41,681 bases of DNA from contig JAHJRN010000026.1 in the NCBI GenBank assembly GCA_018830865.1, positions 1 to 41,681 of the forward strand, read 5' to 3'. Shown here piece after piece: positions 30,697 to 39,036 of this stretch. The position numbers and the translations under genes are program-made. Origin of the DNA: Patescibacteria group bacterium (GTDB lineage Bacteria > Patescibacteriota > Patescibacteriia > 2-12-FULL-60-25). Within the stretch, counting starts at the first letter, position 1. Every line of letters begins with the position of its first letter. The notes below the pieces were generated by a model that saw only the letters and a program-made list of their open reading frames with translations, did not search any database and was not told where the DNA came from.

Positions 30697-32403
30697 TTAC
30701 ATGAAAAAGGCGATCGGGTCAAGGTCGATGATAGCCCGTCGGGCAACGGGTTCCAAGGCCGCGCGGACGGCCGCTTCCTCCATCTTCTTGGGTGGGATCG
30801 CATGGATGACGAAGCGGGGCGTGCGGGAACTCGGACGGAAGGGGATGGGCGAGGGGCCACGAACGGTCCACGCGTCGCCGAACGCGATCGTCAGCTCCTC
30901 GACGAGTTCCATCGCGACGTCGGACGAACCATCGACGATCAACTTCACGAGCATCCTCGCGGGCGGATAACCGAACGTCGCGCGCTCGGCCATCTCGTCG
31001 TGCCAGGTCTTCGTGACGCCGTCCGTATCGCACCACGACTGCGCGGCGAGCAGGAGATCGTCATCGCCCTGGACGATGAGATCCGCGTCCGCGTTGACGA
31101 TATCAGAAGCGCACCGACGCCACGCGATGACGAGACGTTCGCGACGACGCACGTCCTCGGTGACGCCTCCCATGAGCCCGAGATCCGTGATGACGACGAG
31201 TGCACCACTTTCCACGATCCCCGCGTTCCAGGTCGATAGGTCGACGACGCGGACGCCATCGCCGAAGCGCGAGGAGACCTGCACGGCGAGCCTGTCGCGA
31301 CCGACGCGACCCTTCGCGAGATTCGTGCTCTGACAGGAGGGGCATGTCAACGCGACGTCCTCGATGTTCCCGCATCGGTTACAGCGCCCGCGTCCTCCGA
31401 TGCGTGAGAGCGGAAAGCTGCACGCGACGCAGGACGCGGTCCAACGGCAATCCGCGCACGTGATGCGCGAACGGTCGCCGTGGATGGGATGGACGATCGT
31501 CACGGGACGATGGTCCGCGACAGCTTCGTCGATGGCCATGACCGCCTGGATGGAAAGCCCTTCGACCTCCGACGTCGCCCGTCCAGCGAAAGGCGCATAG
31601 GAAATCCTCGCGTCGATATTCGATGCGGCCCCGTCGAACCCGAGCCTGGGTGTCGTGCCGATGCGGATGACATGGAGCGACGGGCGGACAGTCCGTGCGG
31701 CGTCGACGATCCATCTCGCGTCGAGGCGCGGAGCGAGTTCATCGGACTTGAAGTCGTCGTTTTCAGGTTCCTCGACGATGACCGTGTCCACGAGGATGGA
31801 GAGCCACGCGCCGATGCGCGTCGCGACAAGTACGCCGTCCGTCGATGCAAGAAACCCATTCCATGCGCGCCATGCAGAGCCAGCCGCAAGGTCGGCGTGG
31901 AGCACGGGGCACGACAAAGACGCAGCGAGACGTTCCGCGCGCGAACGCCATGGACAGAGCACGAGAACACGCCCTCTTCCCCCGCGCGCCCGTCGGACAA
32001 CGCTGCTGATGCGGTCCGTCGTCATCTCCATATCCTCCGCGAGAAGAGGCGGTTGTGTGGACTTGTGCCCGATGATCAGGGGCTGAAGCCGCTTCGGGAC
32101 CGTCCGAAGCCACGAGTGAAGGACCGTCGGTCTCGAGACGAACGTCCGCGACGCCGATCGATCCAGCAAGGCGACGATGCCGTCGCCGAAACGACGAAAA
32201 GGGGCGACGTTCCCTACATCCACGGACTTCTCGGCAAACGGGCTCGACGCGGACGTCGCGACGACGAGTGCAGGGGTGTCACGCTTCCGGAACGGGACGT
32301 GGACGAGGTCGCCGACACGGATATCCACGCCGTCATCGACATGGTAATCGAACCCCTCGACGCCGAACGGCGTCCGGAGCGCTGGGACGACGGTGACGTA
32401 CAT
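30697..32403 (-). CDS. priA: PriA-like primosomal protein N' lacking Walker A
   Basis: PriA restarts stalled replication forks. This 568-residue protein keeps the overall PriA plan: the N-terminal 3'-DNA-binding domain (FDYHVDDGVDIRVGDLVHVPFRKR), a helicase-like region, an eight-cysteine zinc module (CADC, CVAC, CNRC, CPSC; about residues 315-365) and the C-terminal domain (ERATFGYPPARMLVKL). The normal GxTGSGKT Walker A is missing where it should be (about residues 115-145), and the DEEH box reads VEEPEND (about 210-216). It is thus likely ATPase-inactive, perhaps acting as a structural fork or SSB/DnaB adaptor. It is about 160 residues shorter than E. coli PriA. The priA ATG overlaps the upstream stop by one base (TGATG). 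Confidence 0.85.
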   Translation of the reverse strand: MYVTVVPALRTPFGVEGFDYHVDDGVDIRVGDLVHVPFRKRDTPALVVATSASSPFAEKSVDVGNVAPFRRFGDGIVALLDRSASRTFVSRPTVLHSWLRTVPKRLQPLIIGHKSTQPPLLAEDMEMTTDRISSVVRRARGGRGRVLVLCPWRSRAERLAASLSCPVLHADLAAGSAWRAWNGFLASTDGVLVATRIGAWLSILVDTVIVEEPENDDFKSDELAPRLDARWIVDAARTVRPSLHVIRIGTTPRLGFDGAASNIDARISYAPFAGRATSEVEGLSIQAVMAIDEAVADHRPVTIVHPIHGDRSRITCADCRWTASCVACSFPLSRIGGRGRCNRCGNIEDVALTCPSCQSTNLAKGRVGRDRLAVQVSSRFGDGVRVVDLSTWNAGIVESGALVVITDLGLMGGVTEDVRRRERLVIAWRRCASDIVNADADLIVQGDDDLLLAAQSWCDTDGVTKTWHDEMAERATFGYPPARMLVKLIVDGSSDVAMELVEELTIAFGDAWTVRGPSPIPFRPSSRTPRFVIHAIPPKKMEEAAVRAALEPVARRAIIDLDPIAFFM

Positions 32404-33194
32404 CAGGAGATGTCGTAACGGGCCGTGAGGTATCCGACGCCGAAGGGCGCCTCATAGCTCAAGAGTTTCGGGGTGACGCTCATGTTCTCAAGGCTCCCGA
32501 GCAGGGTCATGATGGGACGGTAGCCGCACTGGGCGCTCTCCTCCGTCACGGATGCGTCGAGGGCGAGGAGAGGCTTCGGATCGTTCTTGGCGATGGCATC
32601 CTGCACGGCGCGGTCGAAGGCCGGCCCCTGTTCGGAGGGGCCGGCTGGGGATTCAGGGCCGAGCTTATGCGACAAATCAGCGCTCGCGATGACGGCCACG
32701 CGATCTTCCTCGGCATGTAGGACGCGCTTCAGCTGTCGCCCGAAATCATAGTGCTCTTTCCCGCCGAGCATCGAGGGCGAGACCGGGATGAGTTTCCACG
32801 CCGTCAGATGCGTCGTCAGGAGCAGGAGCGGGACCGCAAAACCGTAGTCGATGTCCTCGCTCGACGTAAGCGTGAACGGCACGCCCTCCACGCGGAGCTT
32901 GCGCTGGAGCCTGTCGATGGAGAGGTAATCGCTCTTCGCCTCGACGGTCGTGGAGAAATCGCCGAACGCCTTAAGGCTGCCGACGTACTTGCTCGCGAGG
33001 TTGATGCTGAACGCGTCAGGATAGCGGACGCCGTGCGGCGAGATGATGCAGAGCACGTCCGGTTTAGCGAGATACAGCGCCTGTTCGATCTCCTGGACGG
33101 AGGCGAGGGTCTTCGCGAGCTTCTCGCGGTGTTCCTTGCCGATGGTCGGCAGGAGCAGGGGCGAATGCGGGACGATGGCGGCGAAGACGATCAT
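32403..33194 (-). CDS. Memo/LigB-like protein (AmmeMemoRadiSam system protein B type)
   Basis: This 263-residue protein belongs to the superfamily that includes class III extradiol dioxygenase LigB and human MEMO1. Features are the opening IVFAAIVPHSPLLLPTIG, the CIISPHGVRYP strand-loop with a conserved His, and the late VAVIASADLSHKLG segment. Family members typically use His residues to bind iron or copper, and many bacterial members accompany an AMMECR1 domain and a radical SAM protein. Neither partner occurs in this window. I chose ATG 33194, which overlaps the upstream gene's stop; the frame stays open further upstream without protein-like sequence. Function is undetermined. Confidence 0.82.
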   Translation of the reverse strand: MIVFAAIVPHSPLLLPTIGKEHREKLAKTLASVQEIEQALYLAKPDVLCIISPHGVRYPDAFSINLASKYVGSLKAFGDFSTTVEAKSDYLSIDRLQRKLRVEGVPFTLTSSEDIDYGFAVPLLLLTTHLTAWKLIPVSPSMLGGKEHYDFGRQLKRVLHAEEDRVAVIASADLSHKLGPESPAGPSEQGPAFDRAVQDAIAKNDPKPLLALDASVTEESAQCGYRPIMTLLGSLENMSVTPKLLSYEAPFGVGYLTARYDIS

Positions 33195-34621
33195 AGGGTT
33201 TCGGCTGCGAGTTCGGCGTGGAGGGGTTGGGGCTCGAACGACGCTCCCATCGCGTGGAGGCCGAGGACGCCGTCGCGGACCGTGACCACGTTCATCCATT
33301 TCCACCCGACGGATTCGAAAATCTCGCCGCTCGGAATCGGACGCAACGCACCTGATTCGACGACGTACACGGTCGGAGACGATGCGACCTTCACCAACTC
33401 GCCGTCATGCAGGAGGTAGGCGCTTGTGGTCGCATAGGTCGCCAATTCCGGGTTCGTCACGATCCGGATGCGACGTCCCACGAAATACAGTTTGAGGTAG
33501 ATGGCGTCGACGAGCGGGGAGCGGATGCCATCCTCGACATACCAGACGCCGGCCGCGTCAGCGGTCTTCATGAGCACACCCTGCGGAAACGTCGTGTCCA
33601 CCGTGATCTTGGGACCGTCGGGATAGGCGATGAGGTCCGCGGCCTCGACCTCCTCGACCTCCTCGGCGTTGAAACCGAACTTGCGGAACGCCTCCATGTT
33701 CGCGATATGGCGCCGGTTCGCCGTCGTGAGGAGATAGATGCGGCCGGACGGGTCACGTAGGAGCGCATAGGGGGCGAACTTGATGGTCGGTCCTTCTGGA
33801 TAGGACGTCAGCTCGCTGTCCGTCACGACGACCGCCTTCGTCACGTCCGTGCGCGAGGCCGCGACCGTCGCGGAGGCGAATGGGCGCTTTTCGCCGTATC
33901 GGATGAGATAGTAGGTCCCGCTCGGTTCGCCGCGTGCGACCGTGCCGTCCGGATAGGCGACCGTGAACCACCGCTTCCAGATGCGCCACAACGTGAGGTT
34001 CCCATGGAGATGCGGCGTATAGCTGTAGAGCATCGCCGTGGCATTGTTGACCGGCGTGACCGCGAGGCCGTCGATGATGACGGTCTTTCCGGCGCCCTGA
34101 CCGCCGATGGTGAGACCGTTCGTCAGGAGCTGCATGAGGTACTTCTCACGGTGCTGTTTAGCGGCCCATTCGATCTGATTCGCGAATCCCTTGAAATCCT
34201 GGATAGACGGATCGTCCTTGGAACAGGAATCGCAGACGCCATATCCGGCCGCCCAGTCCAGCCGCCCTTGCGAAGGCGCCGGGTCCTCGACGAGCGACTG
34301 CTCCTTCTGGATGAGGGCGATGAGGTATTTCGGGTTGACGCGGTAGGACCGTGAGACGCGCCAGATGATTTCCGCGGCGGTCTTGGGGACGCCGTCGATA
34401 TCCACGGTCCGGAGATCCGCAAGCGTTCCCTTGGACCGGAGGAAATTGACCAGCCGGTCATACGGCATGGCTTCCGCATCGAGGATATCGCCATCCGTGA
34501 GGATGAAGTTCGGGTCGAACCCCGGATCGAGGTCGAGTGCGGCGGCGGACCGCGTCGAAACGCCGAAAAACACCATGGACACGACAACGCATGCCAAGAG
34601 GAAGGTCAGGGGTTTCTGCAT
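33191..34621 (-). CDS. Exported protein with lysozyme-like domain and repeated beta modules
   Basis: The 476-residue product has an N-terminal signal or anchor segment (LTFLLACVVVSMVFFGVS). A helical region (about 60-220) follows with YLIALIQKEQSLV, where the Glu sits as in lysozyme-like transglycosylases, and DWAAGYGVCDSC with two cysteines. The rest consists of about four modules of about 60 residues, each beginning like 'YLIRYGEKRPFAS', 'YLLTTANRRHIAN', 'VWYVEDGIRSPLV' or 'VYVVESGALRPIP' and ending in a 'L.AYP.GP'-like turn. The lysozyme call is tentative, since only one likely catalytic residue is visible. It heads the tightly overlapped minus-strand set memo-priA-def-fmt. Confidence 0.75.
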   Translation of the reverse strand: MQKPLTFLLACVVVSMVFFGVSTRSAAALDLDPGFDPNFILTDGDILDAEAMPYDRLVNFLRSKGTLADLRTVDIDGVPKTAAEIIWRVSRSYRVNPKYLIALIQKEQSLVEDPAPSQGRLDWAAGYGVCDSCSKDDPSIQDFKGFANQIEWAAKQHREKYLMQLLTNGLTIGGQGAGKTVIIDGLAVTPVNNATAMLYSYTPHLHGNLTLWRIWKRWFTVAYPDGTVARGEPSGTYYLIRYGEKRPFASATVAASRTDVTKAVVVTDSELTSYPEGPTIKFAPYALLRDPSGRIYLLTTANRRHIANMEAFRKFGFNAEEVEEVEAADLIAYPDGPKITVDTTFPQGVLMKTADAAGVWYVEDGIRSPLVDAIYLKLYFVGRRIRIVTNPELATYATTSAYLLHDGELVKVASSPTVYVVESGALRPIPSGEIFESVGWKWMNVVTVRDGVLGLHAMGASFEPQPLHAELAAETL

Positions 34622-34626
34622 GGAAA

Positions 34627-34635
34627 AAGAGTATC
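34627..34635 (-). promoter_or_regulatory. -10-like box for the minus-strand operon
   Basis: On the minus strand, TGATACTCT can be read as TGn plus TACTCT ending six bases before the ATG at 34621; GATACT in a nearby register is the alternative. It lies in the 56-bp divergent gap shared with the plus-strand promoter at 34662. Confidence 0.35.
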
Positions 34636-34661
34636 ATGTTCTCATCTATCCTTCGAGACCG

Positions 34662-34670
34662 TGCTAGGAT
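34662..34670 (+). promoter_or_regulatory. Extended -10 promoter before the GT39-like gene
   Basis: TGC followed by TAGGAT (four of six) ends seven bases before the ATG at 34678, predicting a leaderless mRNA. It is arranged back to back with the minus-strand promoter in the same short gap. Confidence 0.45.
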
Positions 34671-34677
34671 AGTCCCT

Positions 34678-36222
34678 ATGGGAAGCCGCACGCGCGCGAT
34701 GCTCCTGTTTACCAGCGTCACCCTCCTGCTTGGGGCGGGGTTTTTCGCGTTATCCGTCTCTGGCGGCGGCGTGTTCCTGAGCCCGGATGAGACGGCCGTG
34801 GCGGTCGCGGCCCGTTTTCTCGGGGAGCACGGCACGTTCCGTATCGCGGAGCCGCTCGTGTCGGACCATAGCTGGCTCCACCCGCGTAGCTTCGTCTCCA
34901 CGGGCGATGCCATGGTCCCGGTCGGATTTCTCGGCATGCCGTTCCTCATGGCCGGCATCTGGAAACTCTTCGGCGACGCGGGTTTCGTCCTGTTCACGCC
35001 CCTCCTGGCGCTTTCGACCGTCATCCCTCTCTGGTTCGCGACGACACGATGGGGAAGGACCGGCCAGGCCGCGACTCTCGTCGGCTGGCTCACGTTCCCG
35101 ACGGTCATGCTGTATGCGAATCGGGGATTGTTCCCGAACCTGCCCGTACTCTGCCTTGCCATCTGGGCGTCATGGCTCATCTCGAGACGGGGGACCGCTT
35201 CCCTTGTCGTCGCCGGGTCCTTGACGGGTCTCGCCATTCTGATCCGACCGACGGAAATCGTCTGGGTCGGCGTTTGGGTCGGGATGGCGTATCTCGTGTC
35301 GCACCCGCCGAAGACATGGACGCTCCGGAGATGCGTCCGCGACTTCATTGTCGTGTCGGCGCCGTTCGTCGCGATTGCCGCCATTGGCGCATGCCTCGCG
35401 TGGATGACCTACGGGTCGCCGCTCGCCATCGGATACCAGCTTCGTGATCCGTCGACCGGACCGGCAATCGCGACCGCGGCGACGCAGGTCTCCTGGTTCG
35501 AGTCGTGGGCGTTCGGATTCCATCCCCGCAACGTCTGGTTCAACGCGACCTCCTATCTCCTGACGTATCTCTTCCCCTGGGCCGTCCTCGCGCTGGTCGC
35601 CACGGTCCTCGCCTGGAAGGATGCGGTCGAGCGGCGCTGGCTCTACGTCGCCGCGTGGACGGTCGGCGTGCTGTGCCTCATCTACGGCCAAGGCATCTAT
35701 CAGGACCATGTGAAGGCGGATGCGGTCACGCTCGGCAACTCGTTCCTCCGGTATCTCCTGCCGGTCGCCGCCATCGGCGCGCTTGCGCTGGGCCGCGTCG
35801 CCGCATGGATCGAACGGACGGTCCCGCGCGCCGGGTTCACGCTCGCCATCCTCGTCGTGACCCTCACCGCCTCGCTCGGCATCTGGACCGCGACCGTCCG
35901 CGACGACGAGGGGCTTACGCAGGACCGCATCGAGCTGCTGCGCTACGCCTCCATCCGCGACGACGCGGTCAGCGTCCTTGATCCCTCGACTATCGTCCTG
36001 TCGGACCGGAGCGACAAGATCTTTTTCCCGGCCTTCCGTGTCGCCTCACCTTTGCCTCCACGGGAGCGGATCGCCGAGCTCGTCGACACCGTCCCGGGGG
36101 TCGCCGTGTTCATCCGCACGCTGGATGAGCAGACGCACGCGTCATGGGTCGCGGACGGGTTCGAACTGGTTCCGCTCATCGACGCCGGGAACGAGACGCT
36201 CTATCGGGTCACGACGTTCTGA
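34678..36222 (+). CDS. GT39/ArnT-like membrane glycosyltransferase
   Basis: A 514-residue polytopic protein with about ten helices and the layout of GT-C enzymes that use polyprenyl-phosphate sugars. The first external loop carries the acidic SPDETAVAVAARFLGEHG motif, where GT39-type enzymes have a catalytic Asp/Glu, and a helix follows at VPVGFLGMPFLM. The membrane domain ends near residue 415, and a small extracytoplasmic domain of about 95 residues closes the protein. It likely glycosylates proteins or lipids on the outer face. It is followed four bases later by an exported protein of unknown function. Confidence 0.8.
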   Translation: MGSRTRAMLLFTSVTLLLGAGFFALSVSGGGVFLSPDETAVAVAARFLGEHGTFRIAEPLVSDHSWLHPRSFVSTGDAMVPVGFLGMPFLMAGIWKLFGDAGFVLFTPLLALSTVIPLWFATTRWGRTGQAATLVGWLTFPTVMLYANRGLFPNLPVLCLAIWASWLISRRGTASLVVAGSLTGLAILIRPTEIVWVGVWVGMAYLVSHPPKTWTLRRCVRDFIVVSAPFVAIAAIGACLAWMTYGSPLAIGYQLRDPSTGPAIATAATQVSWFESWAFGFHPRNVWFNATSYLLTYLFPWAVLALVATVLAWKDAVERRWLYVAAWTVGVLCLIYGQGIYQDHVKADAVTLGNSFLRYLLPVAAIGALALGRVAAWIERTVPRAGFTLAILVVTLTASLGIWTATVRDDEGLTQDRIELLRYASIRDDAVSVLDPSTIVLSDRSDKIFFPAFRVASPLPPRERIAELVDTVPGVAVFIRTLDEQTHASWVADGFELVPLIDAGNETLYRVTTF

Positions 36223-36225
36223 ACT

Positions 36226-37671
36226 ATGGATGTCCCACGACCCCTCACTGTCCCGTTCCTCGCGTTGCCGTGGATTGTTGCGGTCTGCATCATCGTCTGG
36301 GTCGTCGTGAACCGCGTCCCGCCGTCCGGCATCTTCACGGCATCGTCCACGATGGACGGCCAGAGCGCGTTCATCAATCCGTTCCTGCCCTCGGAACGCG
36401 TCACCGTGCCCGGACCGCAGGCGGACGGATGGACAGGTCAACGCATCACGGGCGACCCGACGTACATGACGACACGTGTGCCCGGTCCGTATGAACGCGT
36501 GGACGTGGAGGTCGAGTTCCGTCCGCTGCATCAGCCGCTCCTCGAATTCGGCATCGTCCGGGATGCCGCCGGCCTGGACCTCGACCTCGCCCCCATGTAC
36601 GCCGAGACGCTCATGTCGTCCGTCTGGAAACCGATCGAGGGCGGGTTCGCGCGTGCCGGCGCCGATGCCCGGACCATCGCCTCCGGCGACACGCGGATTC
36701 TCGCGACCTGGGACGCGACGACGAGCATGCCGCTCATGGACGACCCGGCAGGCGAACCGATCGAGACGAAGGTCTCGCTCCGCGGGAGCCACGATTTCTA
36801 TCTCGTTCCGGCGGACGGGAACATCGACATCACGTTCGGTATCCAGGACGTCAACCGCAACGAAGGAAGCACGACCGTGGCGTTCCGTGTCTTCCGCGAC
36901 GATGTGGAGCTGAAACGCGACGCCGCGCAAACGAACGCGAGCAAGGAGACGGCGATGGGAAAAGTGACGGAGCATCGCATCCGGCTCGACGGCGTGGGGC
37001 GGGGCGTCATCCGCGTCGCATTCCAGGCGACCGATGACGTGTTCATCCGTCGGATCAGCACGACGAGCCGTCGTTGGGTGGTGGGTCCGCGTCTCGTTTT
37101 CGGCGACGTAGTCGGATATGCGACGACGACGACACCCGGCATCGCCTGGACGACCTCGCGCCATCTCGTCGCCGAGACGTTCCATCGGGAAGGGGAGCAG
37201 GAGGTCACGCTGGGGGATCTCCGCGTTCATGTCGAGCAAGCACATGAAAGCTACCGTCTGGACCGTATCGATACTGTGACCGATCCCGTGCGCCTCCTCG
37301 CGCCCGCCGGAGATATCAGGTTCGTCGGCGACGGATGGTTCGCCCTGAGGGAAGATGCGTTCTTCGAACCGAAACCGAAGCGCTTCACGGACGCCACGGA
37401 TCCGGCACGCGAGGGGATCGTCGCCGTGGCGACACCGTTCGAACGTCCGACGGACCTCGGCGACGGATGGTATCGCGCGACGTTCCGGTACGATATCGAC
37501 CCCTCGATGGACCGCCTCCGGTTCGTGCTCTCGGCGCCGGGCATCGCGTCCCGCATGGGCGCCGTGGACATCCGGCACATCACCGTGGCATACCGACGTC
37601 CCGCCCTCTCGTTCGAACGGTGGTGGATGATTCTCCGCCAAGAAGTCATCAACGCTTGGCGACGCCTCTGA
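36226..37671 (+). CDS. Single-pass exported beta-rich protein of unknown function
   Basis: This 481-residue product has one N-terminal membrane helix (about residues 8-30, FLALPWIVAVCIIVWVVV), then an extracytoplasmic region with predicted beta-sandwich character, e.g. YERVDVEVEFRPLHQPLLEFGIVRD and GWYRATFRYDIDPSMDRLRFVLSAPG, which resemble carbohydrate-binding or lectin-like folds. I recognise no named domain. Its position just after the GT39-like gene and before a small membrane protein suggests a shared surface-glycan or glycoprotein task. The lectin-like reading is speculative. Confidence 0.75.
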   Translation: MDVPRPLTVPFLALPWIVAVCIIVWVVVNRVPPSGIFTASSTMDGQSAFINPFLPSERVTVPGPQADGWTGQRITGDPTYMTTRVPGPYERVDVEVEFRPLHQPLLEFGIVRDAAGLDLDLAPMYAETLMSSVWKPIEGGFARAGADARTIASGDTRILATWDATTSMPLMDDPAGEPIETKVSLRGSHDFYLVPADGNIDITFGIQDVNRNEGSTTVAFRVFRDDVELKRDAAQTNASKETAMGKVTEHRIRLDGVGRGVIRVAFQATDDVFIRRISTTSRRWVVGPRLVFGDVVGYATTTTPGIAWTTSRHLVAETFHREGEQEVTLGDLRVHVEQAHESYRLDRIDTVTDPVRLLAPAGDIRFVGDGWFALREDAFFEPKPKRFTDATDPAREGIVAVATPFERPTDLGDGWYRATFRYDIDPSMDRLRFVLSAPGIASRMGAVDIRHITVAYRRPALSFERWWMILRQEVINAWRRL

Positions 37672-37672
37672 T

Positions 37673-37879
37673 ATGCCGATATCCGCTTTCCTGCGACGAT
37701 TCCTCTTTCATGTCACGGCCGCGGCAGACGTCTTGGCGATCCTGCTCCTCCTAGCCGAATTCTTCGTCCCCGGATCCATCCTGCCCTTCATCGATGTCGT
37801 GGACCTGCTGCTCCCGCTCATCTTCCTGAACGTCGTGACGGCGTTCCTGGTGCCACGTATTCGACCTCCCGTATCCTAA
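37673..37879 (+). CDS. Small membrane protein
   Basis: A 68-residue protein with two hydrophobic helices (about 14-33 and 40-60), joined by a short turn (FVPGSILPFIDVVD), and basic ends. It starts one base after the upstream stop, which supports co-translation. No family is recognised. It may assist the neighbouring GT39-like enzyme or exported protein. Confidence 0.6.
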   Translation: MPISAFLRRFLFHVTAAADVLAILLLLAEFFVPGSILPFIDVVDLLLPLIFLNVVTAFLVPRIRPPVS

Positions 37880-37882
37880 CGC

Positions 37883-37952
37883 GTCGTCCTCGAGCGGTGC
37901 GAAGGACTTTCCAATCAAAAGGTCCTTCGGTCGTGCCTCCCTCTAGGACGAC
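37883..37952. repeat. Palindromic intergenic element (element D)
   Basis: Outer arms GTCGTCCT (37883-37890) and AGGACGAC (37945-37952) and inner arms GAAGGAC (37901-37907) and GTCCTTC (37922-37928) are complementary. It shares ends and core (AGGACGACAG, GAAGGACC) with element E at 40112. Confidence 0.85.
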
Positions 37953-37981
37953 AGGTCTTTAAGATGACAGAAGTGGGGATA

Positions 37982-37987
37982 TATGAT
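37982..37987 (+). promoter_or_regulatory. -10 candidate before rmlB
   Basis: TATGAT (five of six) lies 14 bases before the rmlB ATG at 38002. No good -35 is seen. The predicted leader is about 7 nt. Confidence 0.38.
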
Positions 37988-38001
37988 GAACTAGCCCCAA
38001 T

Positions 38002-39036
38002 ATGCGGATTCTGGTCACAGGCGGCGCCGGATTCATCGGCACGAATTTCGTCTTCCATACGCTCCGCGCCCACCCGCGCGACGAGGTGACGGTATTGGAT
38101 GCGTTGACCTACGCCGGCAACCTCGAGAACCTCAAGCCCCTCGAAGGCCATCCGCGATTCACGTTCGCAAAAGGCGACGTCTGCGACCGCGGGGTCGTCG
38201 AGACGCTCATCCGAGGCTCAGACGCGGTCGTCCACTTTGCTGCCGAGTCGCACGTGGACCGCTCCATCGCCGACGCGTCCGCGTTCGTACGCACCAACAT
38301 CCTCGGCACGCAGACGCTCCTCGACGCCTGCCGGAGGAACGCGAACGTGCGGTTCCATCACGTCTCGACCGATGAGGTCTTCGGGTCGCTCGGTCCGAAA
38401 GGCCTGTTCAACGAATCGTCGCCGTACGATCCACGGAGCCCCTACAGCGCCTCCAAGGCCGCGGCCGACCATCTCGTCCGTGCCGCGTGGCATACGCACC
38501 GCCTGCCCGTCACCATCTCCAACACATCAAACAACTACGGCCCGTTCTGCTTCCCGGAGAAACTCATCCCGCTGTTCATCACGAACCTGCTCGAGGGCAA
38601 GAAGGTCCCGCTCTACGGCGACGGCATGAACATTCGCGACTGGATCCACGTCGAGGACCACTGTCGCGGCATCGACCTCGCGCTACGCCACGGGACACTT
38701 GGAGAGACCTACTGCTTCGGCGGACGCAACGAACGGACCAATGCGGAACTCACCGAGATCATCCTGTTCGAGATGGGCTTCGGCAAAGAGATGATCCTGC
38801 CCGTGACGGACCGTCCAGGCCATGACCGCCGATACGCCATCGACAGCGCCAAGGCCGAACGGACGCTCGGCTGGCATCCGGAGGTCCCGTTCATCGTCGG
38901 CATCCGGAAGACCATCGCGTGGTACGTCGCGAACCGTCCGTGGTGGGAACGTATCAAGAGCGGCGCGTACCGCGAGTACTACGAGAAGCAGTACGGGGCA
39001 GGCGGCGTGACTCGTCCTCAAGATCCTCGAACATGA
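38002..39036 (+). CDS. rmlB: dTDP-glucose 4,6-dehydratase
   Basis: RmlB makes dTDP-4-keto-6-deoxyglucose, an intermediate for dTDP-rhamnose and other deoxysugars. The 344-residue SDR-type enzyme has the NAD-binding GGAGFIG (7-13), FAAESHVDRSI, the active-site STDE (Thr123, Asp124, Glu125), and YSASK (Tyr148, Lys152). The substrate-binding NNYGPFCFPEKLIPLFI and the C-terminal GHDRRYAID also match the family. It overlaps rmlA by four bases. RmlC and RmlD are not in the window. Confidence 0.95.
   Translation: MRILVTGGAGFIGTNFVFHTLRAHPRDEVTVLDALTYAGNLENLKPLEGHPRFTFAKGDVCDRGVVETLIRGSDAVVHFAAESHVDRSIADASAFVRTNILGTQTLLDACRRNANVRFHHVSTDEVFGSLGPKGLFNESSPYDPRSPYSASKAAADHLVRAAWHTHRLPVTISNTSNNYGPFCFPEKLIPLFITNLLEGKKVPLYGDGMNIRDWIHVEDHCRGIDLALRHGTLGETYCFGGRNERTNAELTEIILFEMGFGKEMILPVTDRPGHDRRYAIDSAKAERTLGWHPEVPFIVGIRKTIAWYVANRPWWERIKSGAYREYYEKQYGAGGVTRPQDPRT

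Noticed and set aside
30268-31239. Plus-strand 323-codon frame opposite def/priA
   Set aside because: The minus-strand genes show clear family motifs. The plus frame is low-complexity Arg/Asp/His.
36142-37641. 499-codon minus-strand frame opposite the exported beta-rich protein
   Set aside because: The plus-strand frame has a membrane helix, a tight operon fit and normal composition. The antisense frame is Arg/His/Asp-rich without domains.
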